A stretch of 64,000 nt of DNA from Ditylenchus dipsaci (lineage: Eukaryota; Nematoda; Chromadorea; Rhabditida; Anguinidae): positions 1 to 64,000 of the forward strand of contig SADC01000187.1 in the NCBI GenBank assembly GCA_004194705.1. Reading direction: 5' to 3'. The notes under the pieces are model-generated. The model ran no database searches. It was not told where the DNA came from and saw nothing but the letters and a program-made list of their open reading frames with translations. Shown here in pieces: positions 1 through 13,389 of the stretch (positions are counted from its first letter, which is position 1; each line of letters begins with the position of its first letter). Made by a program: the position numbers and the translations under genes.

Positions 1-2700
1 TCGCGACAGAGGGAGCATTTCAGCAGACTGCAGACTGAGTGCATACCTGAAAGACGAACAGGTTAAATAGTGCACTGTAGAGTGGATCACTGGAAGCAGT
101 TGAGGCGCTTTCTATCTCACACAAAACTGACCCTGTTGAGTTTCATTTCAGGTACTGCGAGAAGTATTTGTCGCAATTGCACTTGCACCGTCACACGTTT
201 CGTATGGGCTGTTAATTTTCTAAACGAAACATTGGAAAATACAACCACTGAGAAATTTACTTACATAGACGAGTTTTTCTGCTTCTTTGCACTCGCGATG
301 GCATTTTCTTTGGCGCTCATCGGCACTTCTTGCTTCCATCAGAGCCTTTATGCTTAGAAGTTTAGAATGCTAGCTTTGCTTTGTTTCCGGTCTTTCTGCA
401 CTGCAGTGAGTGTTCTTGTTCGGAGCATTAGGCTGCCTGAAAATGCAAAAAATATACTGTAATAACGACAGACAAAAAGTGCAAAACCACAGAGTTTTTC
501 ACACGATCTTTATGCATGTGTAGCCTGTGTATTCAGGCACAGAAAGTCAGAGATTTTCGTAAAATCAGAATTTTAAAACTAGAGATCGTTTGAAGCAAAC
601 AACTGGCATTTTCACGAGTGAAAATAGGGTTTTTCCGTTTTCCATTTAACTTTTGCATAAAACTAAATGTTGCATTTTTTGTATACGTCTTTGGTACCAA
701 AATGCAGCAAATTTACTCCTCTATCAGCCAGTTGCGTTTCAGGAAAACTCGACATAAAATAGTGCTAGAATCTCAATCGAGTCAACTAGATGAAAAAATT
801 TCTTTGAAATTTTCACAGAAATCAATTATAGCTTCGAAATTTGCATGTTTTATGGGCAAGTGATGGCTTGTTCGAAAGCGCTGAATGTGGTGAGTTTTTT
901 GACAATAAACTTACATGAGGTACAGCGAAAAAAGTAAAACCAGAAGTGCTGGATAAAATAAAAAAAAACAGCGGTTTTTCAAAATTTTTGATTTGGCGCC
1001 AAATTTCGCTAATGCACTAGAATGCAGTTTTTGAGGGGCCGTGGGTACCCGCCTTTCAAAATATTCCATCGGCAGCGAGCATGCCCCTTTAAACCAAAAA
1101 AATAGGTTAAACTCCTTTTTGTCAAAAACTAGGGTCTTTTGTGCACAGACAACGAATTCAATAGCATGAACCCAGCAAGTTACCGTATTTTCTAATTACT
1201 CGACACCCCTATTTGAGGACTTATATTTCAGCCAAGAGAAATTATTTTGCAACGCTGTTTTTCGCATCAAACATCAAGATAGTCTTTGAAGTGGGTACCG
1301 TATTTACTGTATTAACTCCCACCCTCTAATAACTCCCCACCCTCTAATAAGTCCCCACCCTACGGACCTTATATCTCAGCCTAGAGCGAACATTTCGCAA
1401 ATCTGTTTTTTGCGTTTTCTTAGTTGCCGCGAGTTTACCTGATTCCACTTTTTAAATTTTGGTTGAGCACCAAAAATATCAAAATCGAAATATTTTTTCC
1501 GATTTTTTAAGGGTTGAAAAATAACTCCCCATGCGGACTTAATACAGGAAATACGGTATGCGGCACACTTGATTTTTAAATACTCGAGTTCAATACCCAC
1601 TATGTGCAAACTATTTTAATTTTATGTAATTTTTCACGATTTTGAGCGTTTACGTGCTCCAATGCTCGGTTTTTGTTTGTCAAGGCCAAATCTGACCATT
1701 ATGACTTGTATTTACTCTCGGATTTGTTTTCAGATGTAACCAAAAAGTAACATTAGATCATAATGATCCCATTTGGCAATGAGCAATCAAAAACCAAACA
1801 TTGAGGCACTGAAATATATGAAATTAGCGTTTTCGGTGTTTTTTTGGCTTTCTTTGACCTAGAACTCACAATTTTTATAACTTTCTACCAGAACAACTCC
1901 GGCTATACTATTCAAATCGACTATGCTTTACAAGATAGCTTTATATAGAATATGCGAATTTGATCGTACAGTTTGGGCGGTTCCCTTGTTGGCCATCGAA
2001 ATCCCGAATTTCTTTTTTCTTTATTATGTTGCCGCGTAAAAGTTTCCTAACATTTGCTTACGCTAAATCTAGCCGTTAAAATGTGATTTCCCGCGGGTTA
2101 TTTCTTTATCTAGTCCAGCAATGCTGTGCCATGAGGCAAAATAAGGCAGAACTGTGTTGGAAGCTTAGCGAAAATTGCCTAAAAGATGGGTTCATTGAAT
2201 GTGCTCACTGTTAGATTTAATTGTCTTCACTTAATTCTTCGCTCCTATCTAGCTATCATCAAAAATTTTAACTTTTAAAGAAAGTATAGAAATAATAGGT
2301 TCTTGAAATAAATTTTTATTTGGTTAGATATGTAACGTAAAAAGGTATACATATGGGCAGAGAGTAAGGAAAATGAGATCAACTCATTGAATATTCTAAC
2401 GCGAATGAAAATATTAATAAATCAAATAAGTTCTTACCAATTATTCTAAATACCAAACATATTTTTATACAACTTTTCTTGGTAAATTTTATATTCTGGA
2501 AGTTTCATTCAGTTATGTATGGTATTTTGGACTTGTTTGAACTCGATAACTTTAAAAACATCTAATAAAAAGTAAGAAGCATCTAATAACAGTTCTAAGA
2601 AAAGAAACAGATATAAAAATACCAGTATAACAGCAGGACATTTTAAGCAATCAAGCACACATACAAAAACACACATCAAAACAACATATATAGCAATTTT
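1..2700. other. AT-rich stretch without a recognisable gene
   Basis: Apart from the foldback repeat at 1296-1558 I see nothing to support as a gene. Open frames here, such as a 95-codon one near the left edge, have no recognisable domain and no convincing splice partners. A second TACCGTATTTT end at 1183-1193 has no partner, which suggests a decayed copy of the same repeat class. Confidence 0.5.
1296..1558. repeat. Foldback element of the TACCGTATTT class
   Basis: It begins TACCGTATTTACTGTATTAA and ends in the complement, AATACAGGAAATACGGTA. The interior repeats short words such as CTCCCACCCTCTAATAA. The same outer sequence with different interiors recurs at 9296-9384, 49010-49281 and 54044-54271. 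Ends of this kind plus a possible TA target suggest a non-autonomous DNA transposon, but the superfamily is not settled. Confidence 0.65.
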
Positions 2701-2713
2701 TACTTTACATACA

Positions 2714-2929
2714 TACAGGGTGACCACAAAAAACGTCACATTTTTGAAAAATTTGAGTAGGAAGCTCCATGCCCCATCGATTTACGCTGGAAAATCGATG
2801 ACAGTAGTTAGGGCATCTGGTAGATCTTTTGCTCTCTTTCTCAAATAAACAGAATCAAAAATGAATTCATAACAAAAAAACTCGATTCATTTTTTTTCAA
2901 AAATGCGAATTTTTTGGTGTCACCCTGTA
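2714..2929. repeat. MITE with TACAGGGTGAC ends
   Basis: The left end TACAGGGTGACCAC matches the right end GGTGTCACCCTGTA in inverted orientation, 216 bases apart. The interior holds a smaller palindrome around ATCGATTTACGCTGGAAAATCGAT. The flanking TA and the ends recall Tc1/mariner-type short elements. A right half of the same family lies at about 6225-6314, and a lone TACAGGGTGTCTCAAAAGT end sits near 7352. Confidence 0.7.
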
Positions 2930-2959
2930 CAAAGCAGATCAAAGTAGAATGCTTGTTGA

Positions 2960-4529
2960 TCATTTATTTTCAATGAAAGATTCTTTTTTGAGAGCCTTTA
3001 GATAAGTGTGGAAGGTGGCTTCTGAATTGCAGAGGTCGTAATTGCACACACACCTGAAGGCGAATTCAACAGCCGTACCGGGCTTGCGACCCATGAACCG
3101 ACTGAAGTCGTAGCGCTGAAAAATAGGGTTTAAGTTAAGCGTCAGTATGGCCAAAACACAATATTAAATGCAAAATTATTTATTAATCTTTTGGCTATAT
3201 TAGTTTTATCCTTTAGAAGAAGGGGGAAGATAAATGAACAGCGTTTTAAGTTCCAAAATTTTGTATTTATATACTGCAATATTGATGGCTTGTTCTAGAA
3301 CCCGGAGCTGGAGTGAGGATGTTCACGATGCAAAATACTCCACTTCGGGCTCCTGAACGAGTCTTACTCGATAAACAAGCTTTGTATATATGAATGTATG
3401 ATAAAGTATGGATACTTGCGCATCTTTAAATAGATATAAAATTAAATCTTTGAATTATATAGTACTTTTCTGAATTGGATTATTCTGGTGTCAAAAGTCA
3501 ATTTCTCCTTCAAAAAAAAGTCGAGATATTTTTTTGACGCTAGTACACTGGAAGCATAAAAATGTTGAAATAATTAGTGTACTAGCACCAAGAATTTTAG
3601 TTTAGTTAAACTGGTAGTAGGGTTTACCTCATAAATGCACACTGTCAACACCCTGTACAGTTGGTCATTATTGCTGAAAGCAGACTGGTAGGCCTCTAGT
3701 CCATCATTCTCTGGTCCTACACCAAACCGAGTGCCATGAATCTTTTCTTCGCCATGTTCTATACTAGGCACCAGTGAGCAGTACATCCATGTGACGTTCT
3801 GCTTGATGGATGTAACACCCTGCAAAACATACAACAGTTAAAAGGTTTCTTACAAAAATATATATATATATTCTGTAGTATCTCTTTGTTTTTAACACGC
3901 TCATTTTTTAAGATTTAAAAGCTTAAAAATTGATTTAGTAACTTAAGCTCAGAACAAAAGGGCAGCATCCCAAAGACTCAAATCATAAAAACTGGTATTC
4001 CTAGACATCACTACAAAATCAGTGAAAAATAAGCTTTAAAATGTGCTTTGGACCCGCAAATCTTATAATTATGTTATTTATTCGAACGCTATTTGGTAAT
4101 CTGCATAAAATAATCAAGTTTTTTAAAAAAGTTTAAACTATTAAAATTCTTTACGCTTAGCGAATTTGTGCCCATAAATAACTGGTTGGTTAGTCATTTT
4201 TCTTTAAGTCTATTTCGTATTTAGAATTTTCCGAAGTGGAAATGGTCTGCTAGCTGACGTAACTTATTTCTACTTATTTTGTGTAAAGAACCACCTGGCT
4301 TTTCTCCCTGAAATAGAAAAGAAACACCTGGTAAACTTCTTGGGTGAGTTGCAAATGTCAACTCTCACTTTTTTTAGCTATCCCACGCACTGAGTCTGCG
4401 AAAGTTATTTTTTTTACAATAATTCCAAAATTACTTGGTTAAGTGACTCACATCAACTGTCTCGTAGCAAGATAATGCATTTGCAGTGTGGACCATGAAA
4501 ACTAGGAAGATTAACGACATCAATCTCAT
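2960..4529 (-). CDS. Secreted Ly6/three-finger-like cysteine-rich protein (3 exons)
   Basis: Exons on the minus strand are 4529-4452, 3819-3628 and 3115-2960, all joined in phase 0 at GT-AG borders (donors gtgagt and gtaaac). The methionine at 4529 is chosen because it opens a typical signal peptide, MRLMSLIFLVFMVHTANA, followed at once by the first cysteine (LSCYETVD). The open frame continues upstream to 4688, so a longer N-terminus is possible. The mature part holds cysteines in WMYC, TVCIYE and the terminal FRCVCNYDLCNS motif. This spacing and the C-x-C-x4-CN ending are typical of Ly6/uPAR-like and nematode small secreted families. An N-glycosylation site (NVTW) is present. No clear GPI or membrane anchor follows, since the tail KALKKESFIENK is charged. 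The family is secreted or surface-bound; the ligand is unknown. Confidence 0.75.
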
Positions 4530-5929
4530 GCAAAATGGTTTTCTGTTAAAGGAGGAGCAGGGGTCCCGTCTTTGCTGGACTTGGTCAATGTGCTGATGAG
4601 GGCCTTGGTTTGTCTGCACCAATTTTTGTTGAGGCAACTCCTTCAGCATACCTAATAGTCCTGCTGACTTCTGAATTTTAAACGCCATTTTCTCAATCTA
4701 ATGATAAAGAATATAATAGGGTTTCTTGTTGGCAGTAAAGATTTAGGAAATATCGGTTATGCAAACTAAAAAACCAATTGAATTATTTATTGAAATATCA
4801 GCAAGACCACAAGAGGGCATTACCAAAGAAGATATATAAAAAGGCCAAAATGAAAGCATAGATTGTGCAAAGAAACAATAAGTTTTTTTTAATTTTCTTC
4901 ACAAATAAATGACTAGTTTGTCTTGCTAATTTTCTTTTGTATTTGATCAAAAGCAGAAATACAAAGAAAACGACACAAAGAGTTTTTGAAACTGTTAAAT
5001 TTTGTGTTCCCCTAATTTAATAAATCCCCACTTACTAAAAGTCTTCTTTATTCTAGATCATACAAGAAAAATAGACAAAGAAAAAGGTTAAAACTGTGTC
5101 AAACAAAGCAGTGAATAGGTCTAGCATTTTCCATACAAAGTTCAATAACTTTTATTTTGGTAGACTTAAACTTTTGCATCTTTTTGCCAAAAAAGCAGAA
5201 GTGATCTTTCACAGCAAAAAATATTTTTGGGAAGGCAGGAAAAAGGAGACAGAGTAAAAGAGAGTCTGATAAACCGAGGCTGAAATTTAGTAAACAAGCA
5301 AAAACTACATTCTCATTATCCAAAAAACTTTAGAAAACACTAAAAAAGAGGTTTTTTGCTTTAATGTGCGCACAGGGACCGAAAATCATTTTCCAAACGG
5401 TTTCCAACATTTTCTAAATTTTCACAAAACAGAAGCAACAAATTAAAGCAAGCTTCAAGAAATAGGAGAACAGGCTGTGTTATATAGTTGGTCTATAACT
5501 ACCTTGATTGGTCTAAGACCCACTAATCTAAGCTCCACCTCTCAACCTTTAACGCTAAATACTAAAACGTGGGATTAAACCCCACCTCTTCACCACTTAA
5601 TAAAAAAATATAAGTGCTAAAAAAGGAGGAGTTTGACTTAAAAAGGTCATTCAACCATGAAAAATACCGTATTTTCTCTAAAAGACAGATAAAATAAGAG
5701 GGTTTGGGGTTAAATCATGTTCTATTGCATTTTAATATAAAGTCAAAAAAGTTATAGACGGGCCGAGAGAATACGTTAGTTAAAAACGTACTCAAAACGA
5801 AATACAAAAGCAAATAAGAATTTTGCCGCAAAAAGTCGTAATTTTGCCGCAAATAGTCGGAATTTTGCCGCAAACTGCAGTAAATTTTGCGGGAATCCGA
5901 ATTTTATAGTCAAAAAGGACTTGGATCGC

Positions 5930-6190
5930 TCAGAATTCCACCCTGGAGCAGCTAGAAGGTCCGGAAAGTTGGTTTTTAGGGGGTTGACTGAAAGGGGGGC
6001 GGTAAACTTTTGGCAAAAATTTGATTGAGCGGATCAGAATTACGGTCCGATAGGCTGAATCGCTTAGAATTCCACCAAAACCACTAAAAAGCACCATGAA
6101 CCTGAAATTCTGAGAAATTAAGCCGATCGGACCGGAATTGTGAACCGCTCATTCGAGTTTTCGCCAAAAGTTTAACCATTTTCATAGGAA
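5930..6190. repeat. Inverted-repeat element, also found near 29.8 kb
   Basis: The words AAACTTTTGGCAAAAATT and GAGCGGATCAGAATT on one side return inverted as CGGACCGGAATTGTGAACC and TTTTCGCCAAAAGTTTAACC on the other. A related copy at about 29745-29915 carries GGACTGGAATTCCGATCC and TTTTCGCAGAAAGTTTAG. No protein is encoded. Confidence 0.55.
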
Positions 6191-6224
6191 TTATGAATCA
6201 GAAAGCTCCCAGTTAGCTTATTTA

Positions 6225-6314
6225 CAATCATTCATTTTCTCGATAAATCGATGGGGCAAAGAACTACCCTGACAAATTTTTAAAAATGTGACTATTTTTA
6301 TGTGTCACCCTGTA
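6225..6314. repeat. Right half of the TACAGGGTGAC MITE family
   Basis: Reads inverted relative to the left half of the copy at 2714-2929: AAATCGATGGGGCA, then AAATGTGAC, then the end GTGTCACCCTGTA. The left half is missing or too diverged to see. Confidence 0.55.
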
Positions 6315-9295
6315 GTTTACGTAAGAATAAATCAACATAACTACAAGAATATCAGAATCCTTTTAATGTAGCTAACAAGTTTTGTTTTTCAAGCAATAAT
6401 GCTGTCACTAACCAAATCATCCTCATTTATATACGAAAGTTTCAAAGTACACGAAATTCAACTTCTGCGAAACTAAGATATGCAAGTCCAGGCAGACCAA
6501 AAAGCCCAATTAATTATTCTGATTAAACATCTTGGCTGTCCAAACAAGGACTTTCCTCTTTTATTGCTTACAAATACTTGTTGGAATACGCATGTAATCT
6601 ACATTTAAATGTGTTGACTTCCAAAATAACCGTGTGTGTGTATTTGCTACATTAAAGAAACAAAATTTGCATCTGCTGTTTAATCACAACAGCAAGATAT
6701 AGAGCATTGCTTTTTGTGGCTTAAAACACAAAACAAGAAACAGCACAAAATGTATCCTCTATTGAAAAAGTTATTATAGCAAAAAAAATTGAAAATATGG
6801 CAGTTTGGAAAGTGGTATAACAGGTTGATAGGTATATTACAGTAGCACTTATTTGTTGCTTCTGGGAAAACTGTTTTTACAATGACATTTATCAATTTTA
6901 AAAGTGTAAATAAAAATGTAATGTTTTTGACGTAAACTATTTTGTGAACTCTTATGTCGAAAAAAACGTAGATATTGGATCTTTTCACAACATAATAAAA
7001 TATTTTCTTCATTAAAAATTCAATATTATGAAAACATTTCAGTGATTAGTTGTTATTATATTTTTACTTACTGAAGACTGAAAATTCGTACAAAGAAAGT
7101 ACACACTTTTTCGAATGTCATATATGTAATAAATTTCAAGATTTTGAGATTTAGCAGGGCGGGTCACAAGGCGGGGTCTGAGTAGAACAAGGGCTGCCTT
7201 GTCATCATCATTAGTGATCAAATTGCAACATAGCAAATTTTTATTTACTATGTTAGTAATCTTCCACTATTTTTGCGTTCTAATTCGTAGATTTTTGCAA
7301 TTTTTACTTGCAATCTGAGTATTTTTTAAACCCTTAAACGCACACTGCCCTATACAGGGTGTCTCAAAAGTATTGGGTATTTTTTGAAAATTTTGTTTAG
7401 GTATCCTCTTCCCCGGTCGGTTCTCGAATTTTTTTCGGTAATCTCCACAAAAGTATGGTTTTGAGAACGCAAAAAAAATTTCATCCCATTTTAATTCAAA
7501 AGAAAATCATTTGAAGGGTATAACAAATAATTTAAAAAACTTGAAGATTCAGACAATTTTTGCGTAAATTTTCAAAAAAAATTAACGCTTAGGATTAGAC
7601 AAGTTTTTTTTCTTGAGTCTATTAATTGATCTTTCTATAGACCTGTGAGTGAAAGCCGATATTCAAGTGCATCCTAACATTCGCTTGCCAACACTTGCCT
7701 CAACCTGAGTCTAAAAAACCACAAAAATAAACAACATGGAGGACCAAGGCATATTTTTTCGTGTGTCCCTCGAACACATATAGAGTCGGCCATCAGTATA
7801 ACAAAACTCGGACTTGCTAACTTAGTAATCTTTGGGGTTTGAACTTACCTATTGTCTGAAGATAATTAAATGGATTACATAGGTAAAGCTGATTAAGTGA
7901 CGTTTGTAATAAATGTTTTAAACTTCATTACTGTGTTACTACTTCTAATCTTTACTTTTTAAACAATTAAAACTCAAGTGCAAATGAAACTGTTTTAGGA
8001 TAGCAATGAATTTTTGATGTATTTGACATTTATTTGCTAGATATAGCTTGATATTTAAGAAAGGGGACTAACTACAAAGGTCAAATTCTAGCTAATGGCC
8101 GTTCATCTTTTTTTGTAGAAAGAATTTCCACCCAAAAAAGGTTAAAATTTAGTATTTAGTTTGCTTATTTTCAGAATTGTAAAAATCAATTAATTAGAGC
8201 TCAAATTTGTCGCCTTATATAAAAAATGTGCGTGGAAAAGTCCACAGTAAATCGACTAACCCTAATTTTTGATCTTTAGATCAAAAAACATTGATGATGT
8301 AAGAGGTCCACAAAATTTCCCTAAAATGGTATTTATTAAATTTTCAAACGAAATTGTGTCGCTTTAATTTCTGTAAAACGTAACTGCTTTTACTTGTTCT
8401 ACTTTATTACTTTACTTATGAAATAAAATGAATCACGACTTCCAACAGTTCAAATCTAAACTTTGAGAACTTTTCAGACTTTTAGAATTTGCCAAGATTT
8501 TTAAAAATGTCACTGCGTCATATGTAAAAATATTATCCTCATTTTTGACCTAAGATATTAGTTTACTAATTAACTTTGCAAAGTCAGCTTGCATTCCAAT
8601 CCTCGTACTAAGAAGCTAGTTTTGTATAAATAACATCTGTTTGTGACGTTGGCCTATAATTTAAAGAGAGAATATCCTTAAAAAATTCATTGTTCTTGGC
8701 CCACCTGGTGCAAACCCAATGTAAAACCGAAGTTAGAAAAAGTAAATGGTTTAGCTCTAATTCCACGTATTGCTTAATGATGCAGGAATAGTGTAGGCGC
8801 ACCTTTTGGAGTCTCAAGACTAATTCCTGTAATCGTTACTGGCTAGCAAAATGTACGTAATAAGTTTATAGTTGTTTAAATTAAAGATCAAGTTTATAAC
8901 GACCACCATTATTAATTTAGATTCAAAAAACACATTTCCTGAAACAATGTGATAAAAGAAATTTGGTTTATTGCATGTTGAGCGCAACTTAATAAATAAA
9001 ATGAACTGTATTCATTGTTCAAAGGCACATGCCCGTGCATTTAAAAAAGGCGAGGACTAGAATTTGTTTGTGAATGCTTTCATTTTTAGCTTGTTTAGCG
9101 TCAAATGTGATGTTTATGACCTTATACTACTTTTAAGAACTAAGCAAAAAAACTTAAAAATATATATATAAACGTATGTGAAAATTGCTCGAGAAAGGAA
9201 AGAACTTCTGGTCCCTCAGCACGGGAATGCACATTTAAGTATAACAAATTAGCAGGTAAATTTATAATATATTACTTATTTTAATTACCGTATTT

Positions 9296-9384
9296 TCTCT
9301 ATAATTTATTCAATACCCCCTTATTGTTCAATACCCTTCAGAGGGGTTTATTAGATAGGGACGTTTAATAGAGAAAATACGGTA
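9296..9384. repeat. Short foldback of the TACCGTATTT class
   Basis: Starts TACCGTATTTTCTCTA and ends in TAATAGAGAAAATACGGTA. At 89 bases it is the shortest copy of this class in the window. The interior CAATACCCCCTTATTG and CAATACCCTTCAGAGG look like two diverged copies of one word. Confidence 0.7.
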
Positions 9385-9768
9385 CCTATTTTAAAAAGAT
9401 AAAATATTATGAACAAACTAAAATGCAAAAATAGCCTTTTTTGTATTCTATAAAAAAATTAGTTTTGTGAAAAAAGCTGTTTATCGCGCATTTTTTAAAG
9501 ACGATTAAAGTAAAAAAAGATACAATATGCAAAATTAATCGAAAAATAGCGGTATTTATTCACTTTTGCCAGTGCATTTGTAGCAGTAAAGGTCTTTACT
9601 AGTGGCCCGGCTTTTATGCATAATTTGAAAAGTGGGCGAGGATTAAGAATAAAGTATTTTTTATTTCTTCTTATCTACATAAAAAATAGTTGAAAGTTTC
9701 TAGTTAATCGCAAAAGACAAGAAACAGCATAAAAGATGAAATACTTTTTTACCATAACTGACCTAATG

Positions 9769-9871
9769 GTTTTTGATAAGTAATTATATAAAAGGATATA
9801 GAAAATAAGATTTTGAAGTCAATTTAGTTAGCTGATTCATTAATTTTATATAATTACTTATCAAAAACCAA
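9769..9871. repeat. Near-perfect hairpin, arms of about 27 bases
   Basis: GGTTTTTGATAAGTAATTAT at 9769 returns as its complement near 9850-9871 with a loop of about 45 bases. It is probably a small MITE or its remnant. Confidence 0.6.
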
Positions 9872-10474
9872 TCAATTAACAAAATCCGATAAGCATTTCT
9901 TACTCAGACTTTTAATATTTCTCTGCCCTTTCGGCGAACTTTTAAAATGCTAAGCCTATCAAAAAAAAACTTAAAAAATCCAATTTCTCGATTGCCATAA
10001 AACCAACTAAAATTTGCTTGTAATAAAGGAAGAAATTTAGAAAAAAAGTATCGTCCAATTTAATGTTTTCACATATTCCAAATGTTTTAATAAACAATCG
10101 CCAAAATCACAGTTTAGTCAAATTGATTGGAAGTCATTTTTTGACGTGCACTTTTGATACATAAAAAGACTATAAAAGTGTGGTAGGATTCAAAAATTGC
10201 TGATGTCTTCTATAAATAATGGCAACAAGGTCCTTGGAGATTTTTAATTGCATTTATGTGAGCTGTGACCACCACTCTAAATTAATCAAAAAGATTACTG
10301 GAAATGATTCCCATTAAATGTGACGCTTTTTGCCTTAGTCCTCGCATCTTTAATGACTTTACATGAACTGTTTTGTGAACCCTTTGTTTGCATCCTACCC
10401 ATGACTAAAATTTTAAAGCTGGTTACTAATACCATGGCTGCCGCTTAATTTAGTGTGCTGCAAAATCTTCAAAG

Positions 10475-10855
10475 GACCATTGCCGTTGATGACATGGCGA
10501 TTTCCAGTTTTTGAATTCGCGAGTGACAGCTCTTTTATTTTGAAAATGTTTGTCCAAAGATGTTTTGCCTGGATTTAAAAGGAAAACAAAACTTGGAACC
10601 ATCCACTAGTCCAGCCCAACGTTGCTTGATCATGCCAAAGAGGGCGACTTCGCCGCCTTCCAATGAACTATAAGCTATTATAGCTTGACTCGATTCACCT
10701 CTTGTAATACATAAAATTCAAATTTTTTAATGCAAATAAAAATAAGTTGGATATCATAACAAATTGTCGAAAAAAACCTTTTCCGTATTTTTGTATGTCC
10801 TCCGCCAATTCAAAAACGCGAAATTACCATTGTCATCAACGGCGATGGTCCTTCA
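10475..10855. repeat. Foldback element with GGACCATTGCCGTTGATGAC ends
   Basis: The left end GGACCATTGCCGTTGATGAC is matched by GTCATCAACGGCGATGGTCC on the right, about 380 bases apart. Inner arms AATTCGC and GCCAATTC extend the match. A related word, AAGGGCCGTTGCCGCC, occurs at about 47340. No coding content. Confidence 0.6.
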
Positions 10856-11493
10856 ATTACTAGCTTCTTTAGCAATTATAAACCTGAGTTTCGTCAGAGT
10901 CCCAAGTTAGATGAAGACTAGCTCGGCACGCAAACTAGTTGGCGTTATTTCAGAGCTCGGCGTTGCAATTTTGGTTTGTGCGATCGTGATAAAATATCAG
11001 TACAACGCTTTCAAAGAAACCGTCTTGCAGCCAACTAACAATGTGTCTCAGGTCAAATATCATAAAAAATTGTCGAAAATGGAAACTCTTATTTAAATCT
11101 TCGAGCAGAAATAATAAACTATTGTAATTGATAACAAGCACAGCAGCTGGATTTATCCAAGAAAAAATAGTCGGATGCCGTGTGAATCATACCTATTTAA
11201 TTTGTGGAAAATAATTGTTATTAATCAAGGTTTTTGACTACAAATTTATAAGAGATTGTATTCTGGTTCTTGATTACACAACAAAATAAACGAGCAGTAT
11301 TAAGCATTTTAGTCATTACTCAAATAATTTCTCTAGCAAAATCATTTTTACACTTGCGAAAAAAACTAGAAAAATAGGGAATCACTCAAAAATGACTGAA
11401 AAAATACAAATGCTATGAATTCTTTACATCTTGGCAATGTAAACCCCCTTAGATTTACACTTACAATTGTGAAGGATCCATTAACTATCTTGA

Positions 11494-12130
11494 TTATGGT
11501 TGTCGGCCGCCCGGCCGGATTTCGGATTTTACGGCCGAAAACTGAGTTTTTCGGTTTTCGGCTTGGCCGACCAAATTTTTTTTCGGTTCGACCGGCTATT
11601 TTTTGTTGCGACCTATAGTCTTCTCTGTAGATTTTGTTCGTCACGCATTTATGTGAGATCTTGTTCCAATGCTAATGTTCAGCGTGGCTCTAAGCTATGC
11701 TTGTAGGTATTTCAAGATAGTAGGAATGAAGAGGAGTCCAGTTAAATCGTTAGTCTTTTTTCGGAGGCGGATTTTTGAGATATTTATGCAGATGTTCGTT
11801 CAATAAATTCTTTCGGTGTGGAAATGAGTTTGTGTATAGACGAAATAAAACTGTTGGTGTGTTTCCCGGGTAGGTACTTTTGTCCCCTTTTTACCACTTT
11901 TTGAATTCACGCCTTTTTAAATTTTTTTTAACTATTCAGTGCATCTTTTTCCTTTTTTTTCGGTTACGCAGAGCATTATGTTAGCCAGGACTGAAAAATG
12001 TTTTGCGAACTGCAAAAAATAAACAAAAATCCAAAAAGGTGAAAAAAGGCTACGACCCTGTTCCTCACGCGCAAACCATCATTTTTCGGGTTTCGGCCCG
12101 GCTGGCCGAAAATTTCAGCATCTTTTAAAA
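11494..12130. repeat. Pair of GGCCGA-rich words in opposite orientation
   Basis: The left part has GTCGGCCGCCCGGCCGG and several CGGCCGAAAA words. The right part has TTTCGGCCCGGCTGGCCG. This fits a diverged DNA element whose ends are about 600 bases apart, though the exact termini are unclear. Confidence 0.4.
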
Positions 12131-12474
12131 AGTGTTTTTATTATTGAAGGGCATGCTCACCTGTTTAAAATGGTCTGCGATAATTCAACATTTTCTTGTA
12201 ACATTGAGCTTCTGTACAGATTTTTTAACAAACTAGACATAAAATTAAATTCTAGGCCTTGTTTTGTTAGAAACTAAGCCGGAAATTCATTACAGGAGTT
12301 CAATGATTCAGAAAAAAATTCAATTGGTAAAGACCAGAGACGTAGCCATAAATTTCTGACAGGGGGTACAAACCATTTTCAGCTATTTTACCTAAAATCT
12401 GACGTGGGGGGGACCAATAAGGAAAAAAATTCGACATGAGGGGGACACAAAAGTTGGATTAGAATTATCAGTAT

Positions 12475-12625
12475 CAGCATTTCAAAATTTCTTAAAAAAT
12501 GCCCTAAAAATCGAAATGCAATAGGAGACTAATTAAGCTTTTTCAATAGTTTTTTCCCTTTTCCATTTCGATTTTTAGGGCGTTTTTTGAAGGAACTTAT
12601 AAATTCTGAAATTGATGATGCTCAT
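12475..12625. repeat. Foldback with arms around CCCTAAAAATCGAAATG
   Basis: GCCCTAAAAATCGAAATG is followed about 50 bases on by CATTTCGATTTTTAGGGC. Outer arms (TTTCAAAATTTCTTAAAAAA and its diverged complement) extend the stem. Non-coding. Confidence 0.6.
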
Positions 12626-13389
12626 CTAACTTTTAATTTCACACAAGTTTGTCTGACATCGCATTACCGAGTGGTCGACAAAAATGGCTCTAAAGCCACA
12701 CTTAAAAAACACAAAAGTGGGATTAGTCCTTTCAAGTCGAGACTATCTCCTTGACAGATTTCACCTGCCAGTGGTATCTTATAAAGGGATTCGACTGTAG
12801 TTAAACATTAGGGTCGAAACTTTTTAACATTGAACATTAACTTCAACTCTAAAATGGTCCATTTAACTCCAATTTTCAGTCAAAAAATCGAACTTTAAAC
12901 TACCTTTTGAGGTAGTTTAAAGTTAAAGTTAAATTTTTGAGTAATTCTGTCGTAGTTTTTGAAGAGCATTCCTACGCGATTTGTGGTTCAAAATCAGTAC
13001 TTGAAGTCGAAAACCATGCGAATCTGAACCCTAAACACCGCAAACCACTCCAAACCATTTCAAACCACCCTGGCATCTTGTGTAGGAGTTATGTGGTACT
13101 GTTGTAGGAGTGGTGTAGGGGTATTGTAGAGGTGGTATGAGGATGCTACGAGGATGGCGTCGAAGAAGTGCAGTTTTATCAGAGAGAGCCAAGGGGTCTG
13201 ATTCACATGTACATTAAAAATTCACATGATAATTTATTCACATGTAAAATTTAGGCGTCCATCTGATTTACCTAAGAATTTACGCCTCAACCTGATTGAT
13301 ATGTCAATTTAGGCCTGCTTAAATTCACACCTGAATCAGACCGACGCCTGCATTCACCTCAGTGCTGTAAATCTCGACACCGGCTTAAC

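Noticed and set aside
6680..7012. 110-codon minus-strand frame rich in Phe, Tyr and Cys
   Set aside because: It reflects AT-rich codons (TTT, TAT, TGT); no membrane or domain pattern beyond composition.
10911..11096. Small membrane protein ELGVAILVCAIVIKYQYN
   Set aside because: One hydrophobic run in a 61-codon frame, on both strands equally open and next to a foldback; not enough to support a gene.
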